Shown: positions 6,749-16,280, counted from the first letter of the stretch. The stretch: DNA of 19,628 bases from JBFHFS01 sp041583495 (GCA_041583495.1 JBFHFS010000080.1:1-19628), one strand, 5' to 3'. Numbers and translations are program-made. Notes: generated by a model from the letters alone, not told the origin.

Positions 6749-8524
6749 ATGTTCAAACGTATCCAATCATTACTCAAGTATAATTTGATTGTAAACACCC
6801 TTATTCAACTGCGGGCGGTACTACCTGCAAAATATAAACGGAAATCGGTCAAAATGATACTGCTCCTCTTCCTCAACTCCCTTTTTGAGATGCTGGGGCT
6901 GGCAGCCTTTCTTCCGCTCTTTTCAGTGATATTGCAGCCGGGGGTAATACAAAAACACCACATAATAGGCCCCATCTACCACTCCATTGGCTTCAGCTCC
7001 GACCGGCAATTCATTCTAACGCTTGCCGGTCTTATTGTTTTTGTAATGGTGGTCAAAAACATAGCCTCCCTGTTCATAATACGTTCGCAAGCCAAATTCT
7101 CACTCTCGCTCTATCAATACTTCTCAAACAGACTGCATCAACTCTATTACAGCAAGGGCTTCCCTTTCTTTAAAAAGACCAATTCCAATGTTATTTTGCG
7201 AAATATCCATACCATTCCCTCGCAGTTTGCCAACCAGGAGGTGTTGCCGTTATTCAATTTTCTCAATGAGGTGCTGGTGCTTCTGCTTATCCTCACGGGA
7301 CTGATGCTCTACGATGCCAAGGCGATCCTCCTGCTCGGATTTACCATCCTGCCCATCTTTTTACTCTTTTATAACTGGATCAAGGACAGAGCCATGCGAC
7401 TGGAAGGAGAAGCCAATACCATTGCACCCAAACTGACGCAAAGCATTTTTCAGAGTGTTCATGGCTTCGCCGATGTGGAGATCACCAATATGCAAAGCCG
7501 GTTTCGCAAACGTATTTCGGACTATATAAACCGTCTGGTGCGTTTAAATGTGCGTCGAACGGTATATAATGCAGCCCCCACCAAGGTAATTGAAACAGGC
7601 ATGGTGATAACCATTTTTTCCATCACCGCCTATGGCCTCTTCTTTTTGCCCGACCGCGCCGGGCTCGCTGCGCTTCTGGGACTTTTTGCACTGGCCGCCT
7701 ACCGCATTCTACCCTCGGTAAACCGCATCATGCTGGCCCTCATAAGCATTAAAGGATACCAGTACACCTTCGACATCATCTCTGAGGTGAAAGGTTTTGA
7801 ACCCGACACCATTCAACATCAGCCCATCTCTTTCCATAAAAAATTAGTTATCAAGGATCTCTCATTTCAATTTCCCGATTCGGATAAGAATGTTCTGTCC
7901 AACATCAACCTAACGATAAACAAAGGCGAAAGCATAGGCATCATGGGCACATCGGGCTCCGGTAAAACCACCCTCATGAATCTGTTGCTGGGCTTTTGGG
8001 AGCCAAAGCAAGGAGGCATATCCATAGATGAAACACCCCTCACAAAAAACACGCTACAATCGTGGCGGCAGCGCATTGGCTATGTACAACAAGAAGTCTA
8101 TATCATAGATGCCTCGGTGGCCGAAAATGTGGCTTTTGGATTGACCAAAGAGGAGATAGACTTTAAAAAATTGGAACGGGTATTGAAACAAGCCAGCCTG
8201 TGGGAACATATACGCACGCTACCGGAAACGCTCCACACCAACATCGGGGAACGCGGCACCAAGCTATCGGGCGGACAGCGGCAGCGCATTGGCATAGCAC
8301 GCGCTCTTTATGCAGGAGCCGATGTGCTCTTCTTCGACGAAGCCACCTCGGCACTGGACTCCAAAACAGAAGAAGAAATTACCGAATCAATACGTACCCT
8401 GGCAGATGGGCAGCTCACTCTAATTATCATCGCTCACAGAGAAACCACGTTAAAGTATTGCGACCGAATAGTGAAGATTGCGAAGGGGAAAATAACACGG
8501 AAAACAACATATGAGGAGCTCTGA
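6749..8524 (+). CDS. ABC transporter, fused permease-ATPase, probable lipid-linked oligosaccharide flippase (PglK/MsbA-like)
   Basis: The 591-residue half-transporter has an N-terminal membrane domain of about six helices (roughly residues 35-335) and a C-terminal nucleotide-binding domain. The ATPase motifs are complete: Walker A GTSGSGKTT at 400-408, Q-loop at about 447-448, signature LSGGQ at 506-510, Walker B VLFFDE at 526-531 and the switch histidine in IIAHR at 563. It would act as a homodimer in the inner membrane. Exporters of this architecture move lipid-linked glycans (PglK), lipid A (MsbA) or peptides and drugs. Its place at the head of a glycosyltransferase cluster that contains no other flippase favours the glycan role, but substrate is inferred. 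Its base composition is intermediate between pheT and the genes that follow. Confidence 0.88.
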   Translation: MFKRIQSLLKYNLIVNTLIQLRAVLPAKYKRKSVKMILLLFLNSLFEMLGLAAFLPLFSVILQPGVIQKHHIIGPIYHSIGFSSDRQFILTLAGLIVFVMVVKNIASLFIIRSQAKFSLSLYQYFSNRLHQLYYSKGFPFFKKTNSNVILRNIHTIPSQFANQEVLPLFNFLNEVLVLLLILTGLMLYDAKAILLLGFTILPIFLLFYNWIKDRAMRLEGEANTIAPKLTQSIFQSVHGFADVEITNMQSRFRKRISDYINRLVRLNVRRTVYNAAPTKVIETGMVITIFSITAYGLFFLPDRAGLAALLGLFALAAYRILPSVNRIMLALISIKGYQYTFDIISEVKGFEPDTIQHQPISFHKKLVIKDLSFQFPDSDKNVLSNINLTINKGESIGIMGTSGSGKTTLMNLLLGFWEPKQGGISIDETPLTKNTLQSWRQRIGYVQQEVYIIDASVAENVAFGLTKEEIDFKKLERVLKQASLWEHIRTLPETLHTNIGERGTKLSGGQRQRIGIARALYAGADVLFFDEATSALDSKTEEEITESIRTLADGQLTLIIIAHRETTLKYCDRIVKIAKGKITRKTTYEEL

Positions 8525-8584
8525 AAAAGCAAATGAGTTAATGTTATTTATTAAAATTTATCAACCCAATACCAATTAATTCAA

Positions 8585-10024
8585 ATGCTCTTTAATTCAA
8601 TAGAATTTGCCCTATTCTTACCCATAGTATTTCTGCTCTATTGGTTTTTTTTTAATAAAAATCTGAAAGGTCAAAATTTCTTCTTGCTGGTTGTTTCCTA
8701 TGTGTTTTACGGCTGGTGGGACTGGCGGTTCTTATCTTTAATAGCATTTAGTTCTTTAGTAGATTACATTGCGGGATTAAAAATAGAGCAAAGCGATTGC
8801 CGTAGAACTCGGCGCCTCTTCTTAACCCTTAGCCTACTCACCAATCTGGGGTTTCTGGGTGTGTTTAAATACTTTAATTTCTTCTCTCAATCCCTGGCAG
8901 ATGGTTTTGCTCAAATGGGTTATACGCTGCACCCCCTAACTTTAAATGTGGTACTACCCGTAGGCATTAGCTTTTATACTTTCCAAACAATGAGTTACTC
9001 CATAGATGTGTACCGTAAAAAACTAAAACCAACCAGAGATATTATTGCCTTCTTTTCGTATGTAAGTTTCTTCCCGCAGTTGGTGGCCGGCCCCATTGAA
9101 AGAGCCACTAATTTACTGCCCCAGTTCCAAAAGAAACGCATATTTACCTACGATCAAGGTGTTACCGGGATGCGACAAATACTATGGGGACTCTTTAAAA
9201 AGATGGTGATAGCCGACAACTGCGCGGTGATGGTGGACCAGATATTCGATAACTACGAGACACTGCCGGGCTCAGTACTCATCATGGGTAGTATCTATTT
9301 TGCTTTACAGATATATGGTGATTTCTCGGGTTACTCAGATATTGCCATTGGCACAGCCAGGCTGTTTGGTTTTAGCTTAATGACCAACTTCCGCACGCCC
9401 TATTTCTCACGTGATATGGCAGAGTTTTGGCGACGATGGCACATATCTTTAACAACATGGTTTAGGGATTACTTATATATCCCTCTTGGAGGAAGTAGGG
9501 TGAACATGAAAAGGGCCATCAGAAACACATTTATCATTTTTTTAGTTAGCGGTTTTTGGCACGGGGCTAACTGGACATTTATTGCATGGGGAGCCTTAAA
9601 TGCCATTTATTTTATACCATTATTACTAACCGGATATAACCGCAAAAACACAGGCAATGTAGCACAAAACAACTTACTACCTAACGTTAAGGAGATAGCC
9701 CAGATAAGTCTAACATTTTTACTCACTTGTATGGCATGGGTATTTTTTAGAGCTGAGAATATCGCCGAAGCCTTTAGCTATATGGGCAACATGGTCACAC
9801 AACCTTTTTTACCGCAAAACTTTTACTACTTCCATCCTAAATATTTACTAATAATTGGCGTATGGATGGCATTAGAGTGGTTCCTATTTAGGCATGATGA
9901 TGCCTTTGAACGCATTAATGATATTACGCCTTGGTTAAGAAGACCTGCATACTTTGTATTAGTTAGTATTATCCTTTTATTTATGGTAAATGAGGCACAA
10001 TCATTTATTTATTTTCAGTTTTAG
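8585..10024 (+). CDS. MBOAT family membrane-bound O-acyltransferase (AlgI-like)
   Basis: The 479-residue multi-spanning inner-membrane protein resembles AlgI and PatA, which receive acyl groups from the cytoplasm and pass them across the membrane for O-acylation of surface polysaccharides. It has the hallmark FWRRWHISLTTWFRDYLYIP segment at 281-300, including His286, and the presumed catalytic His326 in FWHGANW (324-330). VAGPIERA at 168-175 and GYSDIAIG at 249-256 are also typical. Length agrees with the family. It follows the ABC gene after a 60-bp AT-rich gap without a visible promoter, and its TAG is directly followed by the ATG of the next gene. That partner is probably the periplasmic acyl-acceptor half of the system. 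The glycan acceptor cannot be told from the sequence. Confidence 0.92.
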   Translation: MLFNSIEFALFLPIVFLLYWFFFNKNLKGQNFFLLVVSYVFYGWWDWRFLSLIAFSSLVDYIAGLKIEQSDCRRTRRLFLTLSLLTNLGFLGVFKYFNFFSQSLADGFAQMGYTLHPLTLNVVLPVGISFYTFQTMSYSIDVYRKKLKPTRDIIAFFSYVSFFPQLVAGPIERATNLLPQFQKKRIFTYDQGVTGMRQILWGLFKKMVIADNCAVMVDQIFDNYETLPGSVLIMGSIYFALQIYGDFSGYSDIAIGTARLFGFSLMTNFRTPYFSRDMAEFWRRWHISLTTWFRDYLYIPLGGSRVNMKRAIRNTFIIFLVSGFWHGANWTFIAWGALNAIYFIPLLLTGYNRKNTGNVAQNNLLPNVKEIAQISLTFLLTCMAWVFFRAENIAEAFSYMGNMVTQPFLPQNFYYFHPKYLLIIGVWMALEWFLFRHDDAFERINDITPWLRRPAYFVLVSIILLFMVNEAQSFIYFQF

Positions 10025-10984
10025 ATGAAGAAGTTTTTATCACAAGTTTTTATATATTTAATAATCCCAATAATAGGATTGCTTTTACTTTTTAGCGAAG
10101 CAAATGGAAATATAGATCCCTACTATGTGCATTTTACAACACCCAGACAGACCTCCTTAATACTAGGTACTTCGCGAGCAGCACAAGGCATTCAACCTCA
10201 AATACTGAACAAAATTTTTAATAGAAATGATTTTTATAATTACTCTTTCACGATATTCCATAGCCCATATGGCCCAACATATTTAAAATCTATAAAGAAG
10301 AAAATAAAAAAAAAATCAAAAGATGGTATTTTTATCATCACAGTTGACCCTTGGAGCATATCAAGTGAGTGTACTGATCCAAATGACACTAGTTCATTTA
10401 GGGAACTTCAATTGTGCTTGGCCAAAATAAAATTTCCCAATTACAAACCCAATATCGAATATCTGTTAAAAGACTTCAATATAAATTATAAAAACTTACT
10501 ATACAATAAAGATACTAGTATCCACTTACATGCAAATGGATGGCTCGAAGTGAATTTGAAAATGGATTCTGTCAGTCAAAATAAAAGAATTAAAGACAAA
10601 ATCAGGATCTATAAAAACGACATATTGCCTTCTTTTAAGTTTTCTAAAAAGAGGTTAGAATATTTAAATAAAACTATTAAAACACTGAAAAAACATGGCC
10701 TTGTTTATTTAATTAGATTACCTGTACATCCCGATATGATGAAAATTGATGAACAATTAATGCCGTCATTCACAAAAATAATGAAAAAGGTTTCATTTGA
10801 TGAAAATGTAGAATACATTGATTTAACCAATCTAAACGACAGTTTTAGCTATACCGATGGCAATCATATTTACAAAAAATCAGGAAAAAAATTAACTGAA
10901 ATTATTGCAAACACCATATTGAAAATTCAAGATAATAAAACCCTTCAAAACCACTTAGAACTCACATACAAGGACAATAGGTAA
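10025..10984 (+). CDS. SGNH-like membrane-anchored protein, probable partner of the MBOAT acyltransferase
   Basis: The 319-residue protein has one N-terminal membrane anchor (about residues 7-23) and a remainder expected in the periplasm. ILGTSRAAQGI at 46-56 is like the block I serine motif of SGNH/DltD-like proteins, with Ser50 as nucleophile candidate. DGNH at 278-281 supplies the Asp-His pair expected near the C-terminus. The start codon follows the MBOAT stop with no gap, so translation is probably coupled. By analogy with PatB and AlgJ/AlgX, it would move the acyl group onto the glycan in the periplasm. Overall similarity to those proteins is not visible by eye, so function rests on motifs and context. 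The gene is markedly more AT-rich than the MBOAT gene just before it. Confidence 0.75.
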   Translation: MKKFLSQVFIYLIIPIIGLLLLFSEANGNIDPYYVHFTTPRQTSLILGTSRAAQGIQPQILNKIFNRNDFYNYSFTIFHSPYGPTYLKSIKKKIKKKSKDGIFIITVDPWSISSECTDPNDTSSFRELQLCLAKIKFPNYKPNIEYLLKDFNINYKNLLYNKDTSIHLHANGWLEVNLKMDSVSQNKRIKDKIRIYKNDILPSFKFSKKRLEYLNKTIKTLKKHGLVYLIRLPVHPDMMKIDEQLMPSFTKIMKKVSFDENVEYIDLTNLNDSFSYTDGNHIYKKSGKKLTEIIANTILKIQDNKTLQNHLELTYKDNR

Positions 10985-11052
10985 ATCATTTCGATTTTTT
11001 CCACCTTAATATATAAATATACAAAGTGAAATAATCATAATAGGCAGCTCCA

Positions 11053-11289
11053 ATGTACAATAAACTACGAATAAAAAATTATGTCATAGATTACAATCAA
11101 AATAGAAAACTATATCTTGCGTTGTCTACTATATTGAATTCGGAAAATAGAAGTAATCAGCAAACAATATCAATAAACATTTGCTACAAAGAAAAAAGTC
11201 AATCCAATGAAATGCATTTTTTTAATGAAACGACCTTGTCCATAAAGAATATAGTTATGAGCAATTATTCTCATTTTAATAAACACTAA
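11053..11289 (+). CDS. Hypothetical small protein, possibly a remnant
   Basis: This 78-codon frame runs from ATG at 11053 to TAA at 11289 and ends 4 bp before the next gene. The predicted product is rich in Asn, Ile, Ser and Lys, with no membrane helix, signal peptide or known motif. Codon choice looks like that of the neighbouring AT-rich genes. It sits in the only large gap (about 300 bp) within the cluster, whose remaining 68 bp (10985-11052) show no promoter or hairpin. It could be a real small gene, a decayed fragment of a lost cluster gene, or chance in AT-rich DNA. Confidence 0.3.
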   Translation: MYNKLRIKNYVIDYNQNRKLYLALSTILNSENRSNQQTISINICYKEKSQSNEMHFFNETTLSIKNIVMSNYSHFNKH

Positions 11290-11293
11290 TTTA

Positions 11294-12427
11294 ATGCGTA
11301 AGCTTCTATTTATTTCAAATGATTTAGCACCTGGCGGCTGTGAGACGCAAATGTTACAATTAATTAAACACTTAATACAATCTCAAAATTATTCCATAGA
11401 TTTATTGATATTAGGTAAAATTGACAACAGTTTTTTAAAAAAACAAAAAATACTTCAATCTGTTAACATTATACATGATAATTCTTTCCAGAAATGTCAC
11501 AACAAATTTCATTTTATTTTCGCATATATACACTTCATCAGATTATTTATAAAAAAAAAATATGATTTAATTATTCCTTATCATAGAAATACATCTATGG
11601 TTTTCTCTTTTATTTCCTTATTTGTAAAAGCAAAGTGTATTTATCAAAATAGAGGTGGAAATTTGTTTTTATTCAAGAAGCCAGGCTTGATTACTCGATG
11701 CTTAATAAAGCTATCTTCCCCGATATTAATATCCAATTCAAATCATGGTCGAAAACAGTTAGCTCAATTACTAAGGACTGACAGTAAAAACATCAGCGTT
11801 ATCCATAATAGTGCGCCTGAGTACAAACCACCTAAATATACGACTCAACAAATTAAGAAATTTTACGATATTAACGATAAGACCATAGTTGTTACTTACA
11901 TAGCCAACTTTTTTCCTGAGAAGAATCACAAAACAATAATAAGGGCATGGCATAATTTTATAAAAAACAATCCTGAAAGCGATGCAAAATTATATCTGGT
12001 AGGTAAAGAGGATATAAAAAGTTCTTGTTATTCCGAATCTAAAAGCTTAATAGTTAGCAAAAAGCTATCAGACACTATAATCGTATGCTCCGACATTATT
12101 AATCCGGCTAATATTCTCTCAGTTACAGACATTGGCATCTTTTGCTCAGAAAGCGAAGGTTTACCCAACGTAATTCTGGAATATTTAACTTTTAAAATAC
12201 CAATAATTGCTTCAGATATTGAAGGAGTAAAGGAAATAATTGGATCTCATTATAGCTTTTACTTTTCACCAAAAGATATCACTACCTTAGCAGAACTTAT
12301 TGCAGTCATGGTTGCCAATAAGAACCGAAACGCTATTGGAATCGAATTGGAAAAAAGATGTTTACAGAACTTTTCATATGAAAAGATGGTCACAAAGTTC
12401 GAGAACTTAATTATTAAAAGCATTTAA
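11294..12427 (+). CDS. Glycosyltransferase, GT4-type (GT-B fold)
   Basis: The 377-residue enzyme shows the GT4 pattern of a retaining GT-B glycosyltransferase. The N-terminal ISNDLAPGGCETQML (7-21) is the acceptor-side glycine-rich start typical of the family. The donor-binding E-x7-E motif lies in ESEGLPNVILE (Glu288 and Glu296), followed by PIIASDIEGVKEII. It would transfer a sugar from a nucleotide donor to a growing lipid-linked glycan on the cytoplasmic face of the inner membrane. Donor and linkage cannot be predicted. The gene is very AT-rich with many poly-A and poly-T runs, pointing to a different origin from pheT or lpxB. Only 12 bp separate it from the next glycosyltransferase gene. 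Confidence 0.88.
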   Translation: MRKLLFISNDLAPGGCETQMLQLIKHLIQSQNYSIDLLILGKIDNSFLKKQKILQSVNIIHDNSFQKCHNKFHFIFAYIHFIRLFIKKKYDLIIPYHRNTSMVFSFISLFVKAKCIYQNRGGNLFLFKKPGLITRCLIKLSSPILISNSNHGRKQLAQLLRTDSKNISVIHNSAPEYKPPKYTTQQIKKFYDINDKTIVVTYIANFFPEKNHKTIIRAWHNFIKNNPESDAKLYLVGKEDIKSSCYSESKSLIVSKKLSDTIIVCSDIINPANILSVTDIGIFCSESEGLPNVILEYLTFKIPIIASDIEGVKEIIGSHYSFYFSPKDITTLAELIAVMVANKNRNAIGIELEKRCLQNFSYEKMVTKFENLIIKSI

Positions 12428-12439
12428 ACCGACTTTCTA

Positions 12440-13303
12440 ATGTACAATATAATAAGAGCTAATGTTGATTTCATATTTGGCAAAAAAAAATTCTTCCACA
12501 AAAATGCAGAACGCTTCAAAGAATTCTATTTGCAGAAAAAGTTCTACAAAAATAGAAGCCATGGTTTATCAGCTATGATGAGGTTAAAGAATGAAGAACG
12601 ATGGATATATTATGCAATTGCTTCAATAATTGACTATACTGACGAAATTATAGTCGTTCTCCAAAATAGCACGGATAAAACGGAGCAAATAATAAAAGAA
12701 TTCCGTTCGAATAAAATAAAAATATACCATTTTCCTTTCGATAGTTTTCCAGCAGGAAATAATCATAAATTCTATTTAAAAAATTCAATTTTCAATCTTG
12801 CCTATTACTACAATTTTGCATTAGATAAAACATCATTTTCTTATGTTTGGAAATGGGATGGTGACCATGCGGCTTATGAAAATAGAGTTAAGAAAATTAG
12901 AAAAATTGTAGATTCACAAGAATTTGATATTATTCATTACAAAGGGTACGACATTTATGGCAAAGAACTTCAATATTTATGTAATGATCCGTACTGCAGC
13001 AATGAGCCTGCAATTTTCAAGGTTAATAAACGCACATTTTATTTTTCCGGTAAAAAATGTGAAGAGTTCTCCTACCCTATTTCAACTGGATTAAAAAAAT
13101 CAAAAATATATAATTATCCCAAACCTTTGTTTATTCATTTAAAATATGTGGATGGAATTGAAGCAATTGGTAAAGGCTGGGTCACCAACTGGGAAGAAGA
13201 TCCTGTTTTTCAAAGCATTATAAAAAGAAAAAGTAGAGGTGAAAAGTTCAATGATACCTATCCAAATGTAATACTGAATAAATATTTTAATAACCTCGAT
13301 TAA
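12440..13303 (+). CDS. Glycosyltransferase, GT2-like
   Basis: The 287-residue protein has an N-terminal extension of about 40 residues and then a GT-A-like domain. SAMMRLKNEERWI (44-56) and the following DEIIVVLQNSTDKTEQII resemble family 2 enzymes of the type whose first strand reads MRVKNEE. A DGD triplet at 140-142 in VWKWDGDH is the likely metal-binding DxD. It would act on the cytoplasmic side in building the glycan. The sequence is more divergent than the other glycosyltransferases here, so the sugar, linkage and even strict activity are uncertain. It lies 12 bp after the GT4 gene and 5 bp before the next GT2 gene, fitting a single transcript. Confidence 0.75.
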   Translation: MYNIIRANVDFIFGKKKFFHKNAERFKEFYLQKKFYKNRSHGLSAMMRLKNEERWIYYAIASIIDYTDEIIVVLQNSTDKTEQIIKEFRSNKIKIYHFPFDSFPAGNNHKFYLKNSIFNLAYYYNFALDKTSFSYVWKWDGDHAAYENRVKKIRKIVDSQEFDIIHYKGYDIYGKELQYLCNDPYCSNEPAIFKVNKRTFYFSGKKCEEFSYPISTGLKKSKIYNYPKPLFIHLKYVDGIEAIGKGWVTNWEEDPVFQSIIKRKSRGEKFNDTYPNVILNKYFNNLD

Positions 13304-13308
13304 TTGAG

Positions 13309-14235
13309 ATGAGTATAGTATCTATAATTGTCCCCTCTTACAACTCCGCTCATCTAATTCCGACTACCCTTGACAGCATTTTACAATCTCAATGCACTGC
13401 TTACGAAGTTTTAATTATCGATGATGGCTCAATCGATAAAACGAAAGAGGTGATTGCTCCTTATCTTTTGGATAAGCGATTTAAATATATTTATCAAACC
13501 AACAAGGGACTGGCGGGAGCGCGCAATACAGGCATTGAACATGCCAAAGGTGAATATTTGGTATTTTTGGATTCGGATGATGTAATTCTGCCCAAAAAAT
13601 TACAAGTACAATCCGATTATTTAAACCAACACCCGGATATCGATATTGCCTTTTCCGATTCGCAATGGTTTGTGGAAGATGATTTAAAGGATACCCGCCC
13701 CGTTAACTTTCCGGTTTACGAAGGCGATGTATTAACCTATTTACTATATGGAAATTTCATGCATGTAAATGCAGTAATGGTGCGCACCGAAAAAGTGAAA
13801 AGAGCGAAGTGCTTCGACTTAAATTTTAAAGAGTTAGAAGATTGGGATTTGTGGATGCGCCTAGCTATCGATGGCTCACTGTTTGGCTACACAAAAGGGA
13901 TATTCTCTAAGGTACGTATCCGCAAAGGCAGCATGACTTCCGACCAAATGCGCATGAATAAAGCTATGGTGCGAGTATTGGAGAAAAACATCCCCCTATT
14001 ATCCCAAAAGAGGCATCCAAAACAAATGATAAACCAAGCCTATCACGCTTTATTTATATATCGACTGAAAGCAAAACAGACCAAAGGTTATTTGTGGGAT
14101 CTATTTAAGATTTCCATGCAACAAGGGTTTAGTTTTTTGCCCCTTGCTTTAAAAATAAAAATAAAATACTTTTTATCGCCTTTTTTAAAAAACAACCAAA
14201 CAACTAAAGAATTAGAATCGATATGGAGCAAATAG
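13309..14235 (+). CDS. Glycosyltransferase family 2
   Basis: The 308-residue protein is a classical inverting GT-A enzyme. VSIIVPSYNSAHLI begins at residue 4, IDDGSIDKT lies at 37-45, NKGLAGARNTGI at 65-76, and the DxD-containing LDSDD at 87-91. EDWDLWMRL (177-185) carries the acidic residue pattern usually assigned to the catalytic base region. It would transfer one sugar from a nucleotide donor to the lipid-linked intermediate. The start is the ATG 5 bp after the preceding stop. Base composition is visibly less AT-rich than its upstream neighbours, so the cluster may be pieced together from several sources. Confidence 0.92.
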   Translation: MSIVSIIVPSYNSAHLIPTTLDSILQSQCTAYEVLIIDDGSIDKTKEVIAPYLLDKRFKYIYQTNKGLAGARNTGIEHAKGEYLVFLDSDDVILPKKLQVQSDYLNQHPDIDIAFSDSQWFVEDDLKDTRPVNFPVYEGDVLTYLLYGNFMHVNAVMVRTEKVKRAKCFDLNFKELEDWDLWMRLAIDGSLFGYTKGIFSKVRIRKGSMTSDQMRMNKAMVRVLEKNIPLLSQKRHPKQMINQAYHALFIYRLKAKQTKGYLWDLFKISMQQGFSFLPLALKIKIKYFLSPFLKNNQTTKELESIWSK

Positions 14236-14274
14236 TCCAAATTAACAAAATTCAAAAGTGAAAAAATTAAGATA

Positions 14275-15342
14275 ATGATGAAACGTAATTTTGGACTTGA
14301 TATCATCAGAGCATTTTCGATATGGCTTGTTTTACTTGATCATTTAAACATTAATATTAGAGGCCTTCAACCCATGAGAATAGGTTCAATAGGTGTTGAA
14401 TTTTTTTTTGTTTTGAGTGGTTTTTTAATCGGTGGTATTCTTTTCAGAGATATTGATAAAGGGAAAAAGCTACCAAGTACGATTGTGAATTTCTGGACGC
14501 GAAGGTGGTTAAGGATTCTTCCTTTGTACTATTTAGCCTTAGTTTTTAAATATTCATTTATTGATTCTTCAATTGGCGGTAATATATTCTATTATTTTTT
14601 ATTCCTTCAGAACAATTTCTATGGTGTTGATTTCATGGGTGTTTCTTGGAGTTTGGTGATTGAAGAATGGTTTTATTTAATTGCTCCTCTCTATTTATTT
14701 ATTTCAGTTAGATATTTAAAAACAAATAAAAAGATTACAGGAGCATTAGTTTTATTCATTATCTCTATCAATATATTAAGATTTCTTTATGTCGCTATAA
14801 CCAATGCCCCGTTCCATGGTGTTAATGCAAACTTTCCTTTTAGACTTGATTCTTTGTTTTTAGGAGTTAGTATTGCATTCTTTAATCATCGTCAAATGAA
14901 ATTATATAAATATTTATCAACCCCTGTAAGCTTTTTTACCGGACTAATTATATTTACAGGATACATCTATTATTATTGGAATTTAGCTTATCCTAATAAT
15001 TTAGTAAATGACACAATATTACCACGTACGATTGGTTTCTTTATATTACCTTTCTCAATTTCTTTAATGGTTCCTTATATTTCTCTGCTGAGGAAAATTG
15101 AATTAAATATGACATATAAAAAAGCAATATACTTTTTTATTACGTATACGAGCATTTTTACATATGCTATTTACCTTAGCCATATGTTCATTTTCCATGA
15201 AGTAAGCAAATTTAACTTTGGGGCTAATACAGTGCTTAAAGCAATAGTATGTATCATACTTACTTATGCCATTTCCACATTCCTTTATTTATTCTATGAA
15301 AAACCATTTCTAAGGTTAAGGGATAAATTCTCTAAGAAATAA
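14275..15342 (+). CDS. Acyltransferase family 3 membrane protein (OafA-like)
   Basis: The 355-residue multi-pass inner-membrane protein has the acyltransferase-3 signature. LDIIRAFSIWLVLLDHL includes the conserved His23, FFFVLSGFLIGG lies at about 43-54, an arginine-rich WTRRWLRILPLYY at 74-86, and WSLVIEEWFYL at 125-135. About ten hydrophobic segments follow in order. Such proteins O-acylate, usually O-acetylate, O-antigen or other exported glycans across the membrane. There are two adjacent ATG codons (14275 and 14278), and either may be used. It is a second, independent acylation enzyme in the cluster besides the MBOAT/SGNH pair. It is strongly AT-rich. The 39 bp before it hold no visible promoter. 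Confidence 0.92.
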   Translation: MMKRNFGLDIIRAFSIWLVLLDHLNINIRGLQPMRIGSIGVEFFFVLSGFLIGGILFRDIDKGKKLPSTIVNFWTRRWLRILPLYYLALVFKYSFIDSSIGGNIFYYFLFLQNNFYGVDFMGVSWSLVIEEWFYLIAPLYLFISVRYLKTNKKITGALVLFIISINILRFLYVAITNAPFHGVNANFPFRLDSLFLGVSIAFFNHRQMKLYKYLSTPVSFFTGLIIFTGYIYYYWNLAYPNNLVNDTILPRTIGFFILPFSISLMVPYISLLRKIELNMTYKKAIYFFITYTSIFTYAIYLSHMFIFHEVSKFNFGANTVLKAIVCIILTYAISTFLYLFYEKPFLRLRDKFSKK

Positions 15343-15365
15343 TTATACATAAATATTTTAGTAGA

Positions 15366-16280
15366 ATGACAAATTCCCCTTTAACTTCCATAATAATAGT
15401 TGCCTACAACTGTGCAGACCTTATAAAACAATGTATTGGTTCGTGCATTGCGGAGGAGGGTAATGAGGTAATCGTAATCGACAATGCATCAAGCGATGAC
15501 ACGTTAATGCAAATAGCAGAATTTGGCAAGCAAATAAAGCTCATAGCTAACGATAAAAACAAAGGATTTACACAGGCATGTAACCAGGGAATAAAGATTG
15601 CCAAAGGCAAATATATTTTATTGCTTAACCCCGATGCCTGGCTTACTGCGGGTTGCCTTAGTACATTGAGTACCTATTTAAATAACAACTCCGGAGTAGG
15701 TGCCATTGCCCCTATGCTCAAATATCCCGATGGAAGTTTTCAGAATTACACCCGTACCTTCCCCACAGTGAAGGGCCTATGGGTAGAGAATTTTATACCC
15801 ATGCGCTGGTGGCACAAGTTTAAAGCCTATCGCAGCTATACTTGTCAGGGTATTGATTTTAGCACCACACAACAAGTAGAGCAACCTGCTGGAGCTGCAC
15901 TTATGTTTCGTAACCAATGGCAATTGGATGAAGCGTACTTTATATATGGCTCTGACGTTGATCTTTGCAAAACCATAGTAAACAGTGGTTATAAAATTTT
16001 ACAATTACCGGAAGCAAAAGTAATACACCATCAAAGCAAAGGGGGGACGGAAAACAAACACCTCAGGCTTTATCTCGATCTTGATAACTACTTTGGCATG
16101 TATTATTACTTCAAAAAATTTAAACAACCTTTTTCTGCCATTGGCTATCGGATTTTATTTGGCATTTCACTGTTTTTAAGGGCGGTTATTTCTATTGGGA
16201 GGTATAGCTTCACTTTTAGATGGAAAAAATTCCTGTACTTTGTACAAAACAAAAACTTCAAAGCGGTTTATGAGCAATAA
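15366..16280 (+). CDS. Glycosyltransferase family 2, rhamnosyltransferase-like
   Basis: The 304-residue enzyme starts with a GT-A domain: SIIIVAYNCADLI, VIVIDNASSDDT at about 35-46, NKGFTQACNQGI at 65-76, and NPD at 88-90 as the DxD equivalent. Near its C-terminal third, FIYGSDVDLCKTI and VIHHQSKGG match the WbbL-type subfamily, many members of which add rhamnose or related sugars. The donor is therefore only a guess. A hydrophobic and basic C-terminal stretch may attach it to the membrane. It overlaps the next gene by 11 bp, which suggests translational coupling and a coordinated pair. Confidence 0.9.
   Translation: MTNSPLTSIIIVAYNCADLIKQCIGSCIAEEGNEVIVIDNASSDDTLMQIAEFGKQIKLIANDKNKGFTQACNQGIKIAKGKYILLLNPDAWLTAGCLSTLSTYLNNNSGVGAIAPMLKYPDGSFQNYTRTFPTVKGLWVENFIPMRWWHKFKAYRSYTCQGIDFSTTQQVEQPAGAALMFRNQWQLDEAYFIYGSDVDLCKTIVNSGYKILQLPEAKVIHHQSKGGTENKHLRLYLDLDNYFGMYYYFKKFKQPFSAIGYRILFGISLFLRAVISIGRYSFTFRWKKFLYFVQNKNFKAVYEQ

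Noticed and set aside
16195..16269. Upstream extension of the last GT2 gene from a TTG at 16195
   Set aside because: It would overlap the previous gene by 86 bp and adds unconserved residues; the ATG at 16270 fits the family start.
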